From the NCBI RefSeq assembly GCF_004361815.1, contig NZ_SNWA01000002.1, forward strand, positions 1,798,001 through 1,862,000: a DNA stretch of 64,000 nt. The letters are read 5' to 3'. The position numbers were made by a program, and so were the translations under genes. The notes below the pieces were generated by a model. That model did no database searches. It was not told the origin of the DNA and saw only the letters and a program-made list of their open reading frames with translations. This stretch comes from Paraburkholderia sp. BL10I2N1 (lineage in GTDB: Bacteria > Pseudomonadota > Gammaproteobacteria > Burkholderiales > Burkholderiaceae). The first letter of the stretch is position 1. Each line of letters opens with the position of its first letter. This document shows positions 8,531-17,631 of the stretch, piece after piece.

Positions 8531-9058
8531 TCAGCCTGCTTCGGCGATGTTCTTCAGGTTGCCGAGGCCGTCTTCGAAATCCTTGCCGATCATGCGATCC
8601 ATGTTGAAGAACACGCCGATGAGCTTCGAAACGTACGGCACGGGGCCGTGCATCGACCACGTGACTTCAGTCGCGCCGCCTTGCGGCTTCAGCATGAATT
8701 CGGCGACGTTGTGCGCCTCGAACGGTTTGACGAAATCGAGCTTCATCGTGATGCGTTCGGGCGATGAGGCGTCGACGATTTCCATCTGCCCGACACCGAC
8801 CTTGTTGCTCTGCCAGGCGTAGGCCGCGCCGGGTCCGCTGGCATTGCCGGTGTATTCACCCTTGATCGCAGTGTCCTTCTTTTCGTACGGATTCCATGTG
8901 TTGAACAGGTGCAGGTCGTTGATGAGCGCGAAAATCCGCTCGGGCGCAGCCTTGACAGTCGCGCTGCGTTCGACGCGGAACGTGTCGGGCCGCGTCGCGG
9001 CATAGGCCAGCAGTAGCGCCACGACGGCGACGCCGGCCAGCAGGATGGTCTTGAGCAT
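8531..9058 (-). CDS. SRPBCC-family (polyketide cyclase-like) protein with N-terminal membrane anchor
   Basis: 175 residues. A single hydrophobic helix at residues 3-20 is followed by a START/SRPBCC lipid-binding fold (ERSATVKAAPERIFALINDLHLFNTWNPYEKKD). The ATG at 9058 has GGAGG six bases upstream. Members bind hydrophobic ligands; the anchor suggests it sits at the inner membrane facing the periplasm (inference). It lies 24 bases after a DGPF gene and 44 before a VOC gene, in one likely operon with the ECF42 sigma factor. Confidence 0.87.
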   Translation of the reverse strand: MLKTILLAGVAVVALLLAYAATRPDTFRVERSATVKAAPERIFALINDLHLFNTWNPYEKKDTAIKGEYTGNASGPGAAYAWQSNKVGVGQMEIVDASSPERITMKLDFVKPFEAHNVAEFMLKPQGGATEVTWSMHGPVPYVSKLIGVFFNMDRMIGKDFEDGLGNLKNIAEAG

Positions 9059-9082
9059 GTGAGCCTCCGATGCCTGTGCGCA

Positions 9083-9499
9083 CTACCGCTTGCCAGCCTG
9101 CAGTTCGCGGAACCGCTCAACCGGCTCGCTCGGCTCGAAGTCGTCCATCTCGTAGAGCTGGCGTACTTCGATCTCGCCGTCGGCGGTTTCACCGAACGGT
9201 GCCGGGAAGCGGCGCGCCCATTCCATCGCCTCTTCGCGCGAGCGGACCTGGATCAGCGTATAGCCGGCAATCAGTTCTTTCGTCTCGGAGAACGGGCCGT
9301 CTACGACCGTGCGCTTGCCGCCGCTATAGCGGATCCGCCAGCCTTTCGAACTCGGCTGCAGGCCGGTGGCGTCGAGCAGCACGCCCGCCTTCGCCAGTTC
9401 TTCGTGGTAGGTCGCCATCGCCGCGAACACGGTATCGTCGTCGGGCATCACGCCGGCTTCGGACGTTGCGTTCGCCCGCACCATGATCATGAATCGCAT
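9083..9499 (-). CDS. YciI/DGPF-domain protein
   Basis: 138 residues. The name-giving DGPF motif is present near residue 68 (VVDGPFSETKELIAGYTL), in a ferredoxin-like YciI fold starting MRFMIMVRANATSE. The ribosome site AGGAGA precedes the ATG. DGPF proteins are the hallmark partners and targets of ECF42 sigma factors. Biochemical role is unknown. It appears to be the first gene of the operon ending with the sigma gene; a matching ECF42-type promoter lies 61 bases upstream. Confidence 0.9.
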   Translation of the reverse strand: MRFMIMVRANATSEAGVMPDDDTVFAAMATYHEELAKAGVLLDATGLQPSSKGWRIRYSGGKRTVVDGPFSETKELIAGYTLIQVRSREEAMEWARRFPAPFGETADGEIEVRQLYEMDDFEPSEPVERFRELQAGKR

Positions 9500-9559
9500 C
9501 GCAGTTTCTCCTGTGGTTTGGGGAGGAAAGCCGTTTGTTTTGCTGGCTTCTGCTTACAC

Positions 9560-9586
9560 GACGAACCACCCGCGAGCGGATCGACA
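9560..9586 (-). promoter_or_regulatory. Candidate ECF42 promoter
   Basis: On the minus strand TGTCGA (9586-9581) is followed after exactly 17 bases by CGTC (9563-9560). As I recall it, the published ECF42 consensus is TGTCGA in the -35 region and CGA/TC in the -10 region. It lies 61 bases upstream of the DGPF gene that leads the sigma-factor operon, the expected place for autoregulation. Confidence 0.55.
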
Positions 9587-9600
9587 TGAAAAATGCGACG

Positions 9601-9616
9601 CCAGGGATATCCCTGG
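9601..9616. repeat. 16-bp perfect palindrome
   Basis: CCAGGGATATCCCTGG reads identically on both strands. It lies between the two DGPF genes, 14 bases upstream of the candidate ECF42 promoter, and could be an operator for an unidentified regulator. No function can be assigned from sequence. Confidence 0.4.
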
Positions 9617-9704
9617 GCGATGTCAGGCATCGATTCTCATGTGGCCAATCTGGGTGGCGATCGCAGGAATCGGCAGGCAGCGGAACAGCGACCGCGCCGC
9701 GGAA

Positions 9705-10058
9705 TCACTCCCAGCAGGGTCCGATCTTGCGGACTTCAACCGTGCACCATGACGCCGCCGGGCACTCCTTGGCAATCGCGACCGCCTCTTCGAGCGTTTC
9801 GCAATTGAGCAGGAAGAAGCCGCCGATCATTTCTTTCGCTTCGGCGAACGGGCCGTCGATCACTTTGCTGCGACCGTCGCGCACCTCGACGCGCGCGGCC
9901 TTATCCTGCGATGCGAGCGATTCCACCGCGCGCAGCACGCCGCGCGACTGCAGCCCTTCGCCGAAGCGGACCATCTGGTCGTAGATCTCCTGCCCTTCCT
10001 CCCTGGTCCGCTGATCGCGCTGGTCGGTGGGTTCGATGATGAGCAACATGTAGGACAT
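9705..10058 (-). CDS. YciI/DGPF-domain protein (second copy)
   Basis: 117 residues from the ATG at 10058; the GGGAG just before it favours this start over an in-frame ATG 12 bases upstream. It contains the DGPF motif (VIDGPFAEAKEMIGGFFLL). It is a diverged paralogue of the DGPF gene 205 bases downstream. That gap holds a candidate ECF42 promoter and a palindrome, so this copy may be on a separate transcript. Function is unknown beyond its known association with ECF42 sigma factors. Confidence 0.87.
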   Translation of the reverse strand: MSYMLLIIEPTDQRDQRTREEGQEIYDQMVRFGEGLQSRGVLRAVESLASQDKAARVEVRDGRSKVIDGPFAEAKEMIGGFFLLNCETLEEAVAIAKECPAASWCTVEVRKIGPCWE

Positions 10059-10339
10059 GGGGTCTCCCATGAATGGCGCGACGCGTCATGCGTCGAAGCG
10101 GTGGGGCGCGCGAGGCGCGAGCGTTGACTGCCATCGCGGCCGCATCGAAGCGCGGCGGGCGATGTGTGCGATGGCAGTCTAGCAAGCGGATGTGGGGAGG
10201 TGCAAACGTCCCGTCAGGGACCTGCGCGCGCCGGCGGCGCGAATCCGCCGATGCGCCAAAGGCGTTCTGGACGCCGCGTGATTGCGAAGCGAGAACAATT
10301 CCGGCTGGATCACCCAGCCGGAGTTTCAGCGCAGCGGGC
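10059..10339. other. Intergenic stretch, no gene seen
   Basis: About 280 bases between the upstream DGPF gene and the stop of an SDR gene. Reading frames crossing it are antisense extensions of neighbours. No TGTCGA-type ECF site was found. The promoter of the second DGPF gene must lie here. Confidence 0.4.
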
Positions 10340-11173
10340 TTAGGCTGTGACGTGGGCCGCAACCCCGTAGCGGGCGGCTGCATGCTTGTGCGACAGATTC
10401 GGCCCGAGCGCGAGCCGCGCGTCGTTGAACGTTTTCCAGTCGCGCGCGTCGGGCAACGATGGAATCGTGACGAGTTCCTGCTGGTCGAGTCCCGCGAGCG
10501 CTGCGTCGACCATCTCGGCCGCCGACATCACGATCTGCTCGGGCAACGCAGAAACCGGTGTTCCCGCGCGGTCCCAGAACTCCGTGCTGGTCGCGCCGGG
10601 CAAAACGGCCTGAACCTGCACACCTTGCGCACTCACTTCGCGATGCAGCGACTGCGTCAGATTGAGCACGTACGCCTTCGTGCCGCTGTATGTGCCGTTC
10701 AGCAATTCCGGCGCCACCGCGACGATGGACGAGATGTTGACGACCACGCCATGGCGTCGCGCCACGAAACCCGGCACGGCCGCCGAAGTGAGGCGCGTCA
10801 ACGCGATGACGTTCAGCTGGATCATGCTTTCGAGACTGTCCGGGTCCGAATCGACCAGCGTGGCCGTCGCGCCCACGCCGGCGTTATTGACCAGCATCGT
10901 GATGCTCGTGTCGGAACGCAGACGCTCCTCGATGCGATGCAGATCCGGCTTCGCGGTCAGATCGGCGGCGACGACGTCGATATTGCGTCCTGTGTCACGC
11001 GCCATGCGTTCCGCCAGACCGGCAAGACGCTTCGCGTCACGCGCCACCAGAATCAGATCGTAACCGCGTCGCGCCAGGCGGTCGGCATAGACCGCGCCAA
11101 TGCCCGTCGATGCGCCCGTGATCAGCGCGGTGCCCTTCTTGGCACCTGCTTCCGCGTGTTCTTTAGTTGCCAT
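10340..11173 (-). CDS. SDR-family NAD(P)-dependent oxidoreductase
   Basis: 277 residues from the ATG at 11173, preceded by AAGGAG; an upstream in-frame start at 11224 lacks support. The classical short-chain dehydrogenase marks are intact: TGASTGIGAVYADRLA for the cofactor, NNAGVGAT, catalytic Ser in VNISSIVAV, and YSGTKAYV (Tyr-x3-Lys). It resembles the YqjQ/DltE-like SDRs. It is divergent from a GlxA-type regulator with about 180 bases between, which probably regulates it (inference). Substrate unknown. Confidence 0.88.
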   Translation of the reverse strand: MATKEHAEAGAKKGTALITGASTGIGAVYADRLARRGYDLILVARDAKRLAGLAERMARDTGRNIDVVAADLTAKPDLHRIEERLRSDTSITMLVNNAGVGATATLVDSDPDSLESMIQLNVIALTRLTSAAVPGFVARRHGVVVNISSIVAVAPELLNGTYSGTKAYVLNLTQSLHREVSAQGVQVQAVLPGATSTEFWDRAGTPVSALPEQIVMSAAEMVDAALAGLDQQELVTIPSLPDARDWKTFNDARLALGPNLSHKHAAARYGVAAHVTA

Positions 11174-11354
11174 TTGAAGCTCTCCTTGTGAACGCCGGAC
11201 CTGAGTGCCGCGCGCCCAAATCAATGTGAAAAACGAACCCTTATCGCTCCGGACACGCCGCCTTGGGGAAACGCATCTGGAATTGACATGAGCGAGTCTA
11301 GGCGCGTACGCTTATGTCTCAAATGACGTATTTACCTCGTTTTAGGACACAGCG

Positions 11355-12287
11355 ATGAAGCGTATCGGCGTGGTGGTCTTTCCCGGATTCCAGATCCTCG
11401 ATCTGGTGGCCGTGTCGGTATTCGAACTGGCCAACAAGGAGGCGGAGCGTCCCGCGTACGCAATCGAAGTCATCTCGGAACACGGTGGCCAAGTGCGCAG
11501 TTCGTCGGGTGTGCAGATCGACACGCAGGCCTTCGACGATCCGGCATTCGATACGGTCATCGTCAGCGGTGCGATGGATATCGCACCGTCTACGCCAGGG
11601 CTGTGCGCGTTTCTCGGTCGGGCGCTGGCCGCGTCGCGGCGCACCACCAGCATCTGTACCGGCGCGTTCGTGCTCGCCGAGGCGGGCATTCTGGATGGCC
11701 GCCGCGTCACGACGCACTGGCGCTTTGCGCGCGAACTCCAACACCGTTTTCCGCTGACCCAGGTAGACGAAGACCGGATCTTCATCGTCGACGGGTCAGT
11801 CTGGACGTCAGCCGGCATGACCGCCTGTATCGACCTGTGTCTCGCGCTGGTGGAAGCGGATCTTGCCGTCGAGGTATCGCGCGCGGTTGCGAAGAAGCTG
11901 GTGGTTTATCACCGGCGCACAGGTGGCCAGTCGCAGTTTTCGGCGATGCTCGATCTCGAGCCGCGTTCCGACCGGATCCAGACCGCGCTGACTTATGCAA
12001 AAAATCATCTGCACGAGCGTCTGTCGGTCGAAGAACTGGCGAAGGTCGCCCATCTGAGCCCGCGGCAGTTCAGCCGCGCGTTTCGTGATGAGACCCGGCA
12101 ATCCCCGGCCAAGGCGATCGAAAACCTGCGCGTGGAAGCGGCCCGTTCGATGATCGAAACCGGGCGTCATTCGCTGGACGTGGTCGCTGCCGAAACCGGA
12201 TTCGTCGATCCGGAGCGGATGCGGCGCGCCTTCCTGCGCGCGTTCGGGCAGCCGCCGCAGGCAATCAAGCGGGCCGCGCGGAGCTGA
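11355..12287 (+). CDS. GlxA-family transcriptional regulator (DJ-1/PfpI domain plus AraC HTH)
   Basis: 310 residues. Residues 1-180 form a DJ-1/PfpI-like amidotransferase fold with the nucleophile-elbow cysteine in TTSICTGAFVLAEAG. Residues about 215-305 carry the two AraC helix-turn-helix motifs (ERLSVEELAKVAHLSPRQFSRAFRDE and SLDVVAAETGFVDPERMRRAF). Such proteins sense small metabolites and activate adjacent genes. Its divergent neighbour is an SDR gene, the probable target. Confidence 0.9.
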   Translation: MKRIGVVVFPGFQILDLVAVSVFELANKEAERPAYAIEVISEHGGQVRSSSGVQIDTQAFDDPAFDTVIVSGAMDIAPSTPGLCAFLGRALAASRRTTSICTGAFVLAEAGILDGRRVTTHWRFARELQHRFPLTQVDEDRIFIVDGSVWTSAGMTACIDLCLALVEADLAVEVSRAVAKKLVVYHRRTGGQSQFSAMLDLEPRSDRIQTALTYAKNHLHERLSVEELAKVAHLSPRQFSRAFRDETRQSPAKAIENLRVEAARSMIETGRHSLDVVAAETGFVDPERMRRAFLRAFGQPPQAIKRAARS

Positions 12288-12717
12288 GCCCTGGGCGCTT
12301 CGTCGCCACTCGCTTCTATCTGTTGCCCGTTGCCTCCATTCGCCGCCGCAGATGAGCGCCGCTCGACTGCCTTCCATCTGAGTTTGTGAGAACCGGCCGC
12401 ACCATCACCGCGCGCCGGGCATGTTTTCCCCCTCTCTAGCGATGGCGCTGTTGCCCATCGTCCGCGCGGAATGTCGTTTTCGCGCAAAGGCATCCGTCAA
12501 ATAATTACAAAAAACCCACAAAACGTACGGGGTTTGTTGCGGGCGCTTACCATCTATGAAATGATAATGATTCGCATTTACTAACGCATACCGGGACTTT
12601 CAGCAAAGATCCCGGGGGGATGAACTCGCGCGTGCGCCATGACACGCGCCGGGTTGCGGCACGACGTCCGCGTTGCGCCGAGCCAGAAAAATGACAGTAA
12701 CAACAACAGGAATCGAG
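12288..12717. other. Intergenic region holding the siderophore receptor promoter
   Basis: About 430 bases without a convincing gene. It contains the Fur-like box at 12559-12579. Otherwise only a weak hairpin (CGATGG...CCATCG, 12440-12460) was noticed. Confidence 0.5.
12559..12579. promoter_or_regulatory. Fur box
   Basis: AAATGATAATGATTCGCATTT has inverted AAATG...CATTT arms and contains GATAATGAT, matching the first nine bases of the canonical 19-bp Fur box; I count about 14 of 19 matches overall. It lies about 140 bases before the TonB-dependent receptor gene, as expected for iron repression by Fur. Confidence 0.75.
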
Positions 12718-14946
12718 ATGCCTGGAACAACGCCGCTCGCCGCGGCCATCATGACTGTTTTCGCGGCGCCGCTTTACGCTCAAACTGCAACGCAACCCAC
12801 CGCACCCGTCGCACAGGCAGCGCAAGCGACACAGACCCCACCCGCAACAAACACCGCGGCCGACGGCAACGCCACACTGCCTGCAGTCAAGGTAACGGGC
12901 CAGGCCGACAACAGCCGCGACTTCCAGCCGGAGACATCGAGCGTCGGCGCCAAGGTTCCTACCGCACTGCGCGACATCCCGCAGGCTGTGGTGGTCGTAC
13001 CGAAAGCCGTCTTGCAGTCGCAGGCCGCGACATCGTTCAGCGACGCATTGCGCAACGTTCCGGGCGTCACGATTGGCGCAGCGGAAGGCGGCCAGATCGG
13101 CAACAACATCAACCTGCGCGGTTTCACGGCGCGCACCGATATCTATCTCGATGGATTCCGCGACCGCGGCCAGTACTATCGGGACACTTTCAACCTTGAA
13201 TCCATCGACGTGCTGTATGGCCCGTCGTCGCTGTATTTCGGGCGCGGGTCGACGGGCGGCGTGATCAACCAGGTCAGCAAGCAACCGGACCTCAAGCGCC
13301 GCGCCGACGTTTCGGTGATGGCCGGGACACACGACCGCTACCGCACCACCGTCGACGTGAACCAGCCGATCAGCGACACCGCCGCGATTCGCGTCAACGC
13401 GTTCGGTCAGGACATGGGTTCGACGCGTGACGTCATGAAGAACAAGGACTTCGGCGTCGCCCCTGAAGTGCGCTTTGGCATCGGCACGCCGACTGAAATC
13501 ACCCTGTCCGCGCTGATCCAGCACAACCGCGACCAGCCTGACTACGGCGTGCCGTCGCTCAATGGACAGCCGGCGCCGGTCGGCCGGGGCACCTTCTACG
13601 GCTTCACCGACGACCGCACGATCCAGGACGTGCAGACGTTCTCTGCACGCATCCAGCACCGCTTCAACGAAAACCTGACGTTGCGCAACCAGACGCAGTT
13701 CAGCCACTACAGCACCGACGCGCGCGCAACCAATGCGGCGGCAGTGCTGAGAGGACCGTTGGCCACCTCGACCGCGCTGACGAACGGGAATTTCACGTCG
13801 CTGCCGCTATCGCAGCTGTACGTCAAGCTGCAGGGCAAGGACCGCATCATCAACGATCACTCGGTCTATAACACGACCGATTTCGACGCGAAATTCACGA
13901 CCGGGCCGCTCAAGCATGAGGTGATCACCGGCGTCGACCTGAGTCATGAGACGTACAGCAACCAGACCTACACGTCGACCGCAGCAGGCTTGCCGTCCAA
14001 TACCCTCGCGATCGTGCCGCTGATCGATCCGACCTACACCACCCGCCCGTCCAGCACGAAGACGGTGGCGACCAACCTGGCCGAGTCGAGCGCGAACGGC
14101 ATCGGCCTCTTCGCGAACGATACGATTTCGATCGGCGAGCACTGGAAGGTAGTTGGCGGCGTGCGCTGGGACCGCTATGAAGCCTCGATCAGCAATTCGA
14201 TCAACGCGCCTTCGTACGCCACGCAAACGAACTTCTACACCAGCGTGCGCGGCGGCATCATCTGGCAACCAACCGACTGGCAGTCGTACTACGTGTCGTA
14301 TGGCACGTCGTTCGATCCGTCGCTGGAAGCACTGACGCTGACCAACGGACAGCAGAATCTGCCGCCGGAAAAGAACCGCTCGTACGAAGTGGGTTCGAAG
14401 TGGGACCTGCTGGGCGGTGGCCTGTCAATTTCGCAGTCGCTCTTCAACATCGAGAAGACCAACGCTCGCACACTGGATTCGACCGGCGCCTATCAGCTCG
14501 ATGGCGATATTCGCGTGCGCGGTTATCAGCTTGGCGTTGCCGGCCACATCACGAACAAGTGGCAGGTGTTCGGCGGTTATACGTACATGGACGGCACCGT
14601 GTTGAAGGCGCTCGACGGCACTGCCGGCAAGACACCCGCGAACACGCCACGCAACATGCTCACGCTCTGGACCACGTACGCGTTCACGCCGCACTGGGAA
14701 GCCGGCGGCGGCCCGGTCTACACGTCGTCGCGCTATGCAGCGAACACCAACTACGTGAAGGTTGGCGGCTATACGCGCTGGGATGCCATGGCCGCATATC
14801 ACGCGAAGAAGTATGACGTCCAGTTCAACGTGCTCAACATGACGGACAAGAAATACTACGATGCGCTGATTCCGTCGGATGGCGGGCGCGCGGTGCCGGG
14901 TCTCGGCCGTACCTTCCTCGCGACGGTAAACTACCGCTTCTTCTGA
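12718..14946 (+). CDS. TonB-dependent siderophore receptor (FiuA/PiuA-like)
   Basis: 742 residues from the ATG at 12718, chosen because AGGA lies six bases upstream; earlier in-frame starts (TTG 12673, ATG 12691) lack ribosome sites. A short signal ends near LYAQT. The plug domain follows (ALRDIPQAVVVVPKAVL, NINLRGFTARTDIYLDGFRD, YGPSSLYFGRGSTGG), then a 22-strand barrel ending in Phe-Phe. It imports ferric siderophores across the outer membrane using TonB energy. A Fur box lies upstream and a PiuC-type hydroxylase gene follows, the standard PiuA/PiuC arrangement. The exact siderophore cannot be told. Confidence 0.93.
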   Translation: MPGTTPLAAAIMTVFAAPLYAQTATQPTAPVAQAAQATQTPPATNTAADGNATLPAVKVTGQADNSRDFQPETSSVGAKVPTALRDIPQAVVVVPKAVLQSQAATSFSDALRNVPGVTIGAAEGGQIGNNINLRGFTARTDIYLDGFRDRGQYYRDTFNLESIDVLYGPSSLYFGRGSTGGVINQVSKQPDLKRRADVSVMAGTHDRYRTTVDVNQPISDTAAIRVNAFGQDMGSTRDVMKNKDFGVAPEVRFGIGTPTEITLSALIQHNRDQPDYGVPSLNGQPAPVGRGTFYGFTDDRTIQDVQTFSARIQHRFNENLTLRNQTQFSHYSTDARATNAAAVLRGPLATSTALTNGNFTSLPLSQLYVKLQGKDRIINDHSVYNTTDFDAKFTTGPLKHEVITGVDLSHETYSNQTYTSTAAGLPSNTLAIVPLIDPTYTTRPSSTKTVATNLAESSANGIGLFANDTISIGEHWKVVGGVRWDRYEASISNSINAPSYATQTNFYTSVRGGIIWQPTDWQSYYVSYGTSFDPSLEALTLTNGQQNLPPEKNRSYEVGSKWDLLGGGLSISQSLFNIEKTNARTLDSTGAYQLDGDIRVRGYQLGVAGHITNKWQVFGGYTYMDGTVLKALDGTAGKTPANTPRNMLTLWTTYAFTPHWEAGGGPVYTSSRYAANTNYVKVGGYTRWDAMAAYHAKKYDVQFNVLNMTDKKYYDALIPSDGGRAVPGLGRTFLATVNYRFF

Positions 14947-14973
14947 TCGCGCCAAGCGACGACCCACGAAACG

Positions 14974-15004
14974 CCGCCCGTCTCTCCGCCGGGGAAGCGG
15001 GCGG
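14974..15004 (+). terminator. Hairpin between receptor and piuC genes
   Basis: CCGCCCG pairs with CGGGCGG around a 17-base loop. It lies 28 bases after the receptor stop and 23 before the hydroxylase start. There is no T-run, so it may be a partial terminator or an mRNA-stabilising stem that lowers downstream expression. Confidence 0.4.
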
Positions 15005-15027
15005 TCTGACGCAGGAAGTATCCAGTC

Positions 15028-15714
15028 ATGATTGTCTCCATTCCGGACGTACTCAGTCCCACTGACGCCGCCACGATGCGCGCGCGTCTCGAAGCCGCCA
15101 CCGATTCCTGGGTCGACGGCCGTGCGACTGCCGGTTATCAGGGTGCGCCCGTCAAGCGCAACCAGCAGATCGCGGAAGGTTCGCCGATTGCACAGGAAAT
15201 GGGAGATATCATCGTCGGCGCGCTGGAACGGCATCCGCTCTTCATCAGCGCCGCGTTGCCGAACCGTGTCTACCCGCCGCTTTTCAACCGCTATGAAGGC
15301 GGCATGCATTTCGGCAGTCACGTGGACGGCGCGATCCGGCTCGTCCCTGGGCATGGTGCGCGGGTACGCACCGACCTGTCGATCACACTGTTTCTCACAC
15401 CACCCGACGAATACGACGGCGGCGAACTATTGATCGAAGACACCTACGGCGTACAGGAAGTCAAGCTGCCCGCTGGCCACGCGATTGTCTATCCCGGCAC
15501 GAGCCTGCATCAGGTCCGCCCTGTCACGCGCGGCACGCGAGTGTCGAGCTTCTTCTGGGCACAAAGCCTCGTGCGCGACGACACGCGCCGCTCGCTGCTG
15601 TTCGATATGGACAACGCTGTCCAGCGTCTCAATGCAACAAACGGCGATGAGGCGGCGAAACGCACATTGATTGGCTGCTATCACAACCTTCTGCGACTCT
15701 GGAGCGAGACGTAA
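15028..15714 (+). CDS. piuC: Fe(II)/2-oxoglutarate-dependent PKHD-type hydroxylase (PiuC/YbiX)
   Basis: 228 residues, the usual PiuC length. The iron triad is visible: H98-x-D100 in [12 protein letters not shown] and H161 in [12 protein letters not shown], with an Arg at 168/171 for 2-oxoglutarate. Family members are iron-starvation genes beside catecholate-type siderophore receptors; the hydroxylation target is not well established. It follows the TonB receptor by 81 bases and is probably part of the same Fur-controlled operon. Confidence 0.9.
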   Translation: MIVSIPDVLSPTDAATMRARLEAATDSWVDGRATAGYQGAPVKRNQQIAEGSPIAQEMGDIIVGALERHPLFISAALPNRVYPPLFNRYEGGMHFGSHVDGAIRLVPGHGARVRTDLSITLFLTPPDEYDGGELLIEDTYGVQEVKLPAGHAIVYPGTSLHQVRPVTRGTRVSSFFWAQSLVRDDTRRSLLFDMDNAVQRLNATNGDEAAKRTLIGCYHNLLRLWSET

Positions 15715-16540
15715 CCATCAGGGCGCAAACGCGTCTGCAACGGCGGCGGCGGTCCCAATGACATCGCGCGCATGAACGCCGCGCCGCCTCGACCGCGTCA
15801 TCATTACCGCGGAAAAGCTGGCCGGAGCAGACGAGCCGTGGATGGCTCGCCCTCTGCATGGCCCAAACCCGCCGGCACGATAACCAGGCCGTGAAGGCCG
15901 ACAACAAGGCACCCGCAGAGAGCGCCCAGATGTGCACACGCTTGCAAAATGCATAACCGTTAGACGACCTTCGATAATTCACTGCGCATAAACAGATCGC
16001 AAACGCCGACCTTCGGCGCAGCATCCGTAGGGCGCCACGTTTATTGCAACGGCGCACATTAAAAAATCAAGTGCCTACGCGTAACCGCGCCACGTGTACC
16101 AGGGCGGGTGCGACAAAGCTCGTGCGACGGCCTATGTCCGCGCCAAAGCTATAGCATTTTTCCTGACGCGATTGGCCGTAGCCGACCCATTCCTGCCTCT
16201 CGGTTAGCTTCTGCGAATGTCACCACCGAGTTCCAAAGCGGCCGTTTGCCGTACGCCGCCGATGTTGGACGTAACTGGAGACCGCCGGTTCGCGTTCGCC
16301 CTCATCCACGCTCACGAGGGACTATTCGGCACACGTTGCACTGGCAGGTCGTCGACGCATCCGCGACTCATCGAGGCTTTTGGCGACGCTAGGTTTTCCC
16401 CGATTGAAAGATCGTTCGCGTGTCCGACGCACACCTGTCGACGGTGCGCAATGGATGCACGCTGTCGTTTGTGTAATGTGAAGACTGGTTGCGTTGGATA
16501 GCAGTGCATAGTGACCGCCGAAAGTCCGAGAAGCAGAGCA
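15715..16540. other. Long non-coding stretch, no gene recognised
   Basis: About 825 bases between piuC and a LysR gene. Several short frames cross it on both strands, but none has a credible ribosome site, domain or composition. The base composition is more AT-rich in places (around 15960-16080). It may be decayed sequence; no repeat, tRNA or mobile-element end was recognised. Confidence 0.45.
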
Positions 16541-17533
16541 CTAGCGGCTTTGGGACACACGCCCCCCTGCCGGACGGCGACTGCGCTTGCGAACGGCGGC
16601 TTCGTCCTCCTCTGCCGCCGCTGCGCTTAGCGCAAGTTTGAGCGCCTTCTGGTCCCGTTCAAGCTGCATTCTCATGTGCCGCATGAACTGCCTCGCAGTT
16701 TCCGTGAGTGGGGTGCCGGGGCGAAACACCAGTACTCCTGTGAACATGACCTCGACGTCAATCGGCTTCACGACAAGACCTCGCTCCTCGAAGTCCAGCG
16801 TCACGAGCGGATGAGCGATGCCTATGCCCACTCCCGCGAGCGCCAGTGCGCATACGGTGTGCGAATACGGCGTCTCTACGACCGGCTTGAGGCGGATCTC
16901 GCGTGCTGTGAGCTGTGTTTCCAGGCGCAGCCTCGTGCTGTCTTCGGGATTCAGTGCGATGAAGGGAAATTCAGGCAGATCCGCGACGGCGATGAAAGGG
17001 CGCGCGGCTAAAGGGTGATGCCGGTTCATCACGGCTACAGCCGGCATACGCACGAATACCGAGTGCTCCAGGCCAGCCATCGACATCTCGTCGGACATCA
17101 GGCCGAAATCCGCCTGGCCCGCCGCGACCTTCTCATGCACTTCGCGCGAGCTCATCACCTGCAGCGATATTTGGACGTTTCTGGACGGAGCATCGAACGC
17201 CGCGATGACGCGAGGCAGAAAGCCTGTGCCGAGTGCCGGCTGACAGGCGATCGCCAGCCGCCCCAATCCGTAGGATCGCAAACTACGGATTCGATGCTCG
17301 ATGACCTCGAAACCTCGGAAGTACTGGTCTACCTCCCGCATCAGCGCGACGGCTTCCTGGGTGGGAACGAGCCGACTGCGTACGCGCTCGAACAGCCCGA
17401 AATCCGCCATGGTCTCCAGACGCCTGATGGCCTGGCTCACAGCCGGTTGCGAAATGCCGAGCAGGGCCGCCGCTTTGCTCGTGCTTCCCGCGTTCATGAC
17501 CGCCCTGAACACCTCAATATCCCGGATTCTCAT
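16541..17533 (-). CDS. LysR-family regulator of the adjacent lyase/ABC operon
   Basis: 330 residues. The N-terminal winged HTH is clear (IEVFRAVMNAGSTSKAAALLGISQPAVSQAIRRLE), then a co-inducer domain (residues about 90-295). The C-terminus carries a basic, Ala/Arg-rich tail of about 30 residues that is longer than usual. It is divergent from a PLP-dependent lyase gene and an amino-acid ABC transporter across 98 bases containing AT-rich LysR-type sequence, so it probably controls that operon in response to an amino acid (inference). Confidence 0.9.
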   Translation of the reverse strand: MRIRDIEVFRAVMNAGSTSKAAALLGISQPAVSQAIRRLETMADFGLFERVRSRLVPTQEAVALMREVDQYFRGFEVIEHRIRSLRSYGLGRLAIACQPALGTGFLPRVIAAFDAPSRNVQISLQVMSSREVHEKVAAGQADFGLMSDEMSMAGLEHSVFVRMPAVAVMNRHHPLAARPFIAVADLPEFPFIALNPEDSTRLRLETQLTAREIRLKPVVETPYSHTVCALALAGVGIGIAHPLVTLDFEERGLVVKPIDVEVMFTGVLVFRPGTPLTETARQFMRHMRMQLERDQKALKLALSAAAAEEDEAAVRKRSRRPAGGRVSQSR

Positions 17534-17631
17534 AACCTGCGCTTATTGACTTAATTATTTCCGATGTTGATGCAAAGCCGGGCGAAAGTAAACTGCAGTC
17601 GTCGATACACCACCACGCAATCACCGAGAGC

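Noticed and set aside
12547..13707. 386-residue frame on the minus strand
   Set aside because: It is antisense to the TonB receptor, whose plug motifs are unmistakable, and it crosses the Fur box.
15629..16057. 142-residue Cys/Arg-rich frame on the minus strand
   Set aside because: Overlaps the end of piuC, has no ribosome site and no family resemblance.
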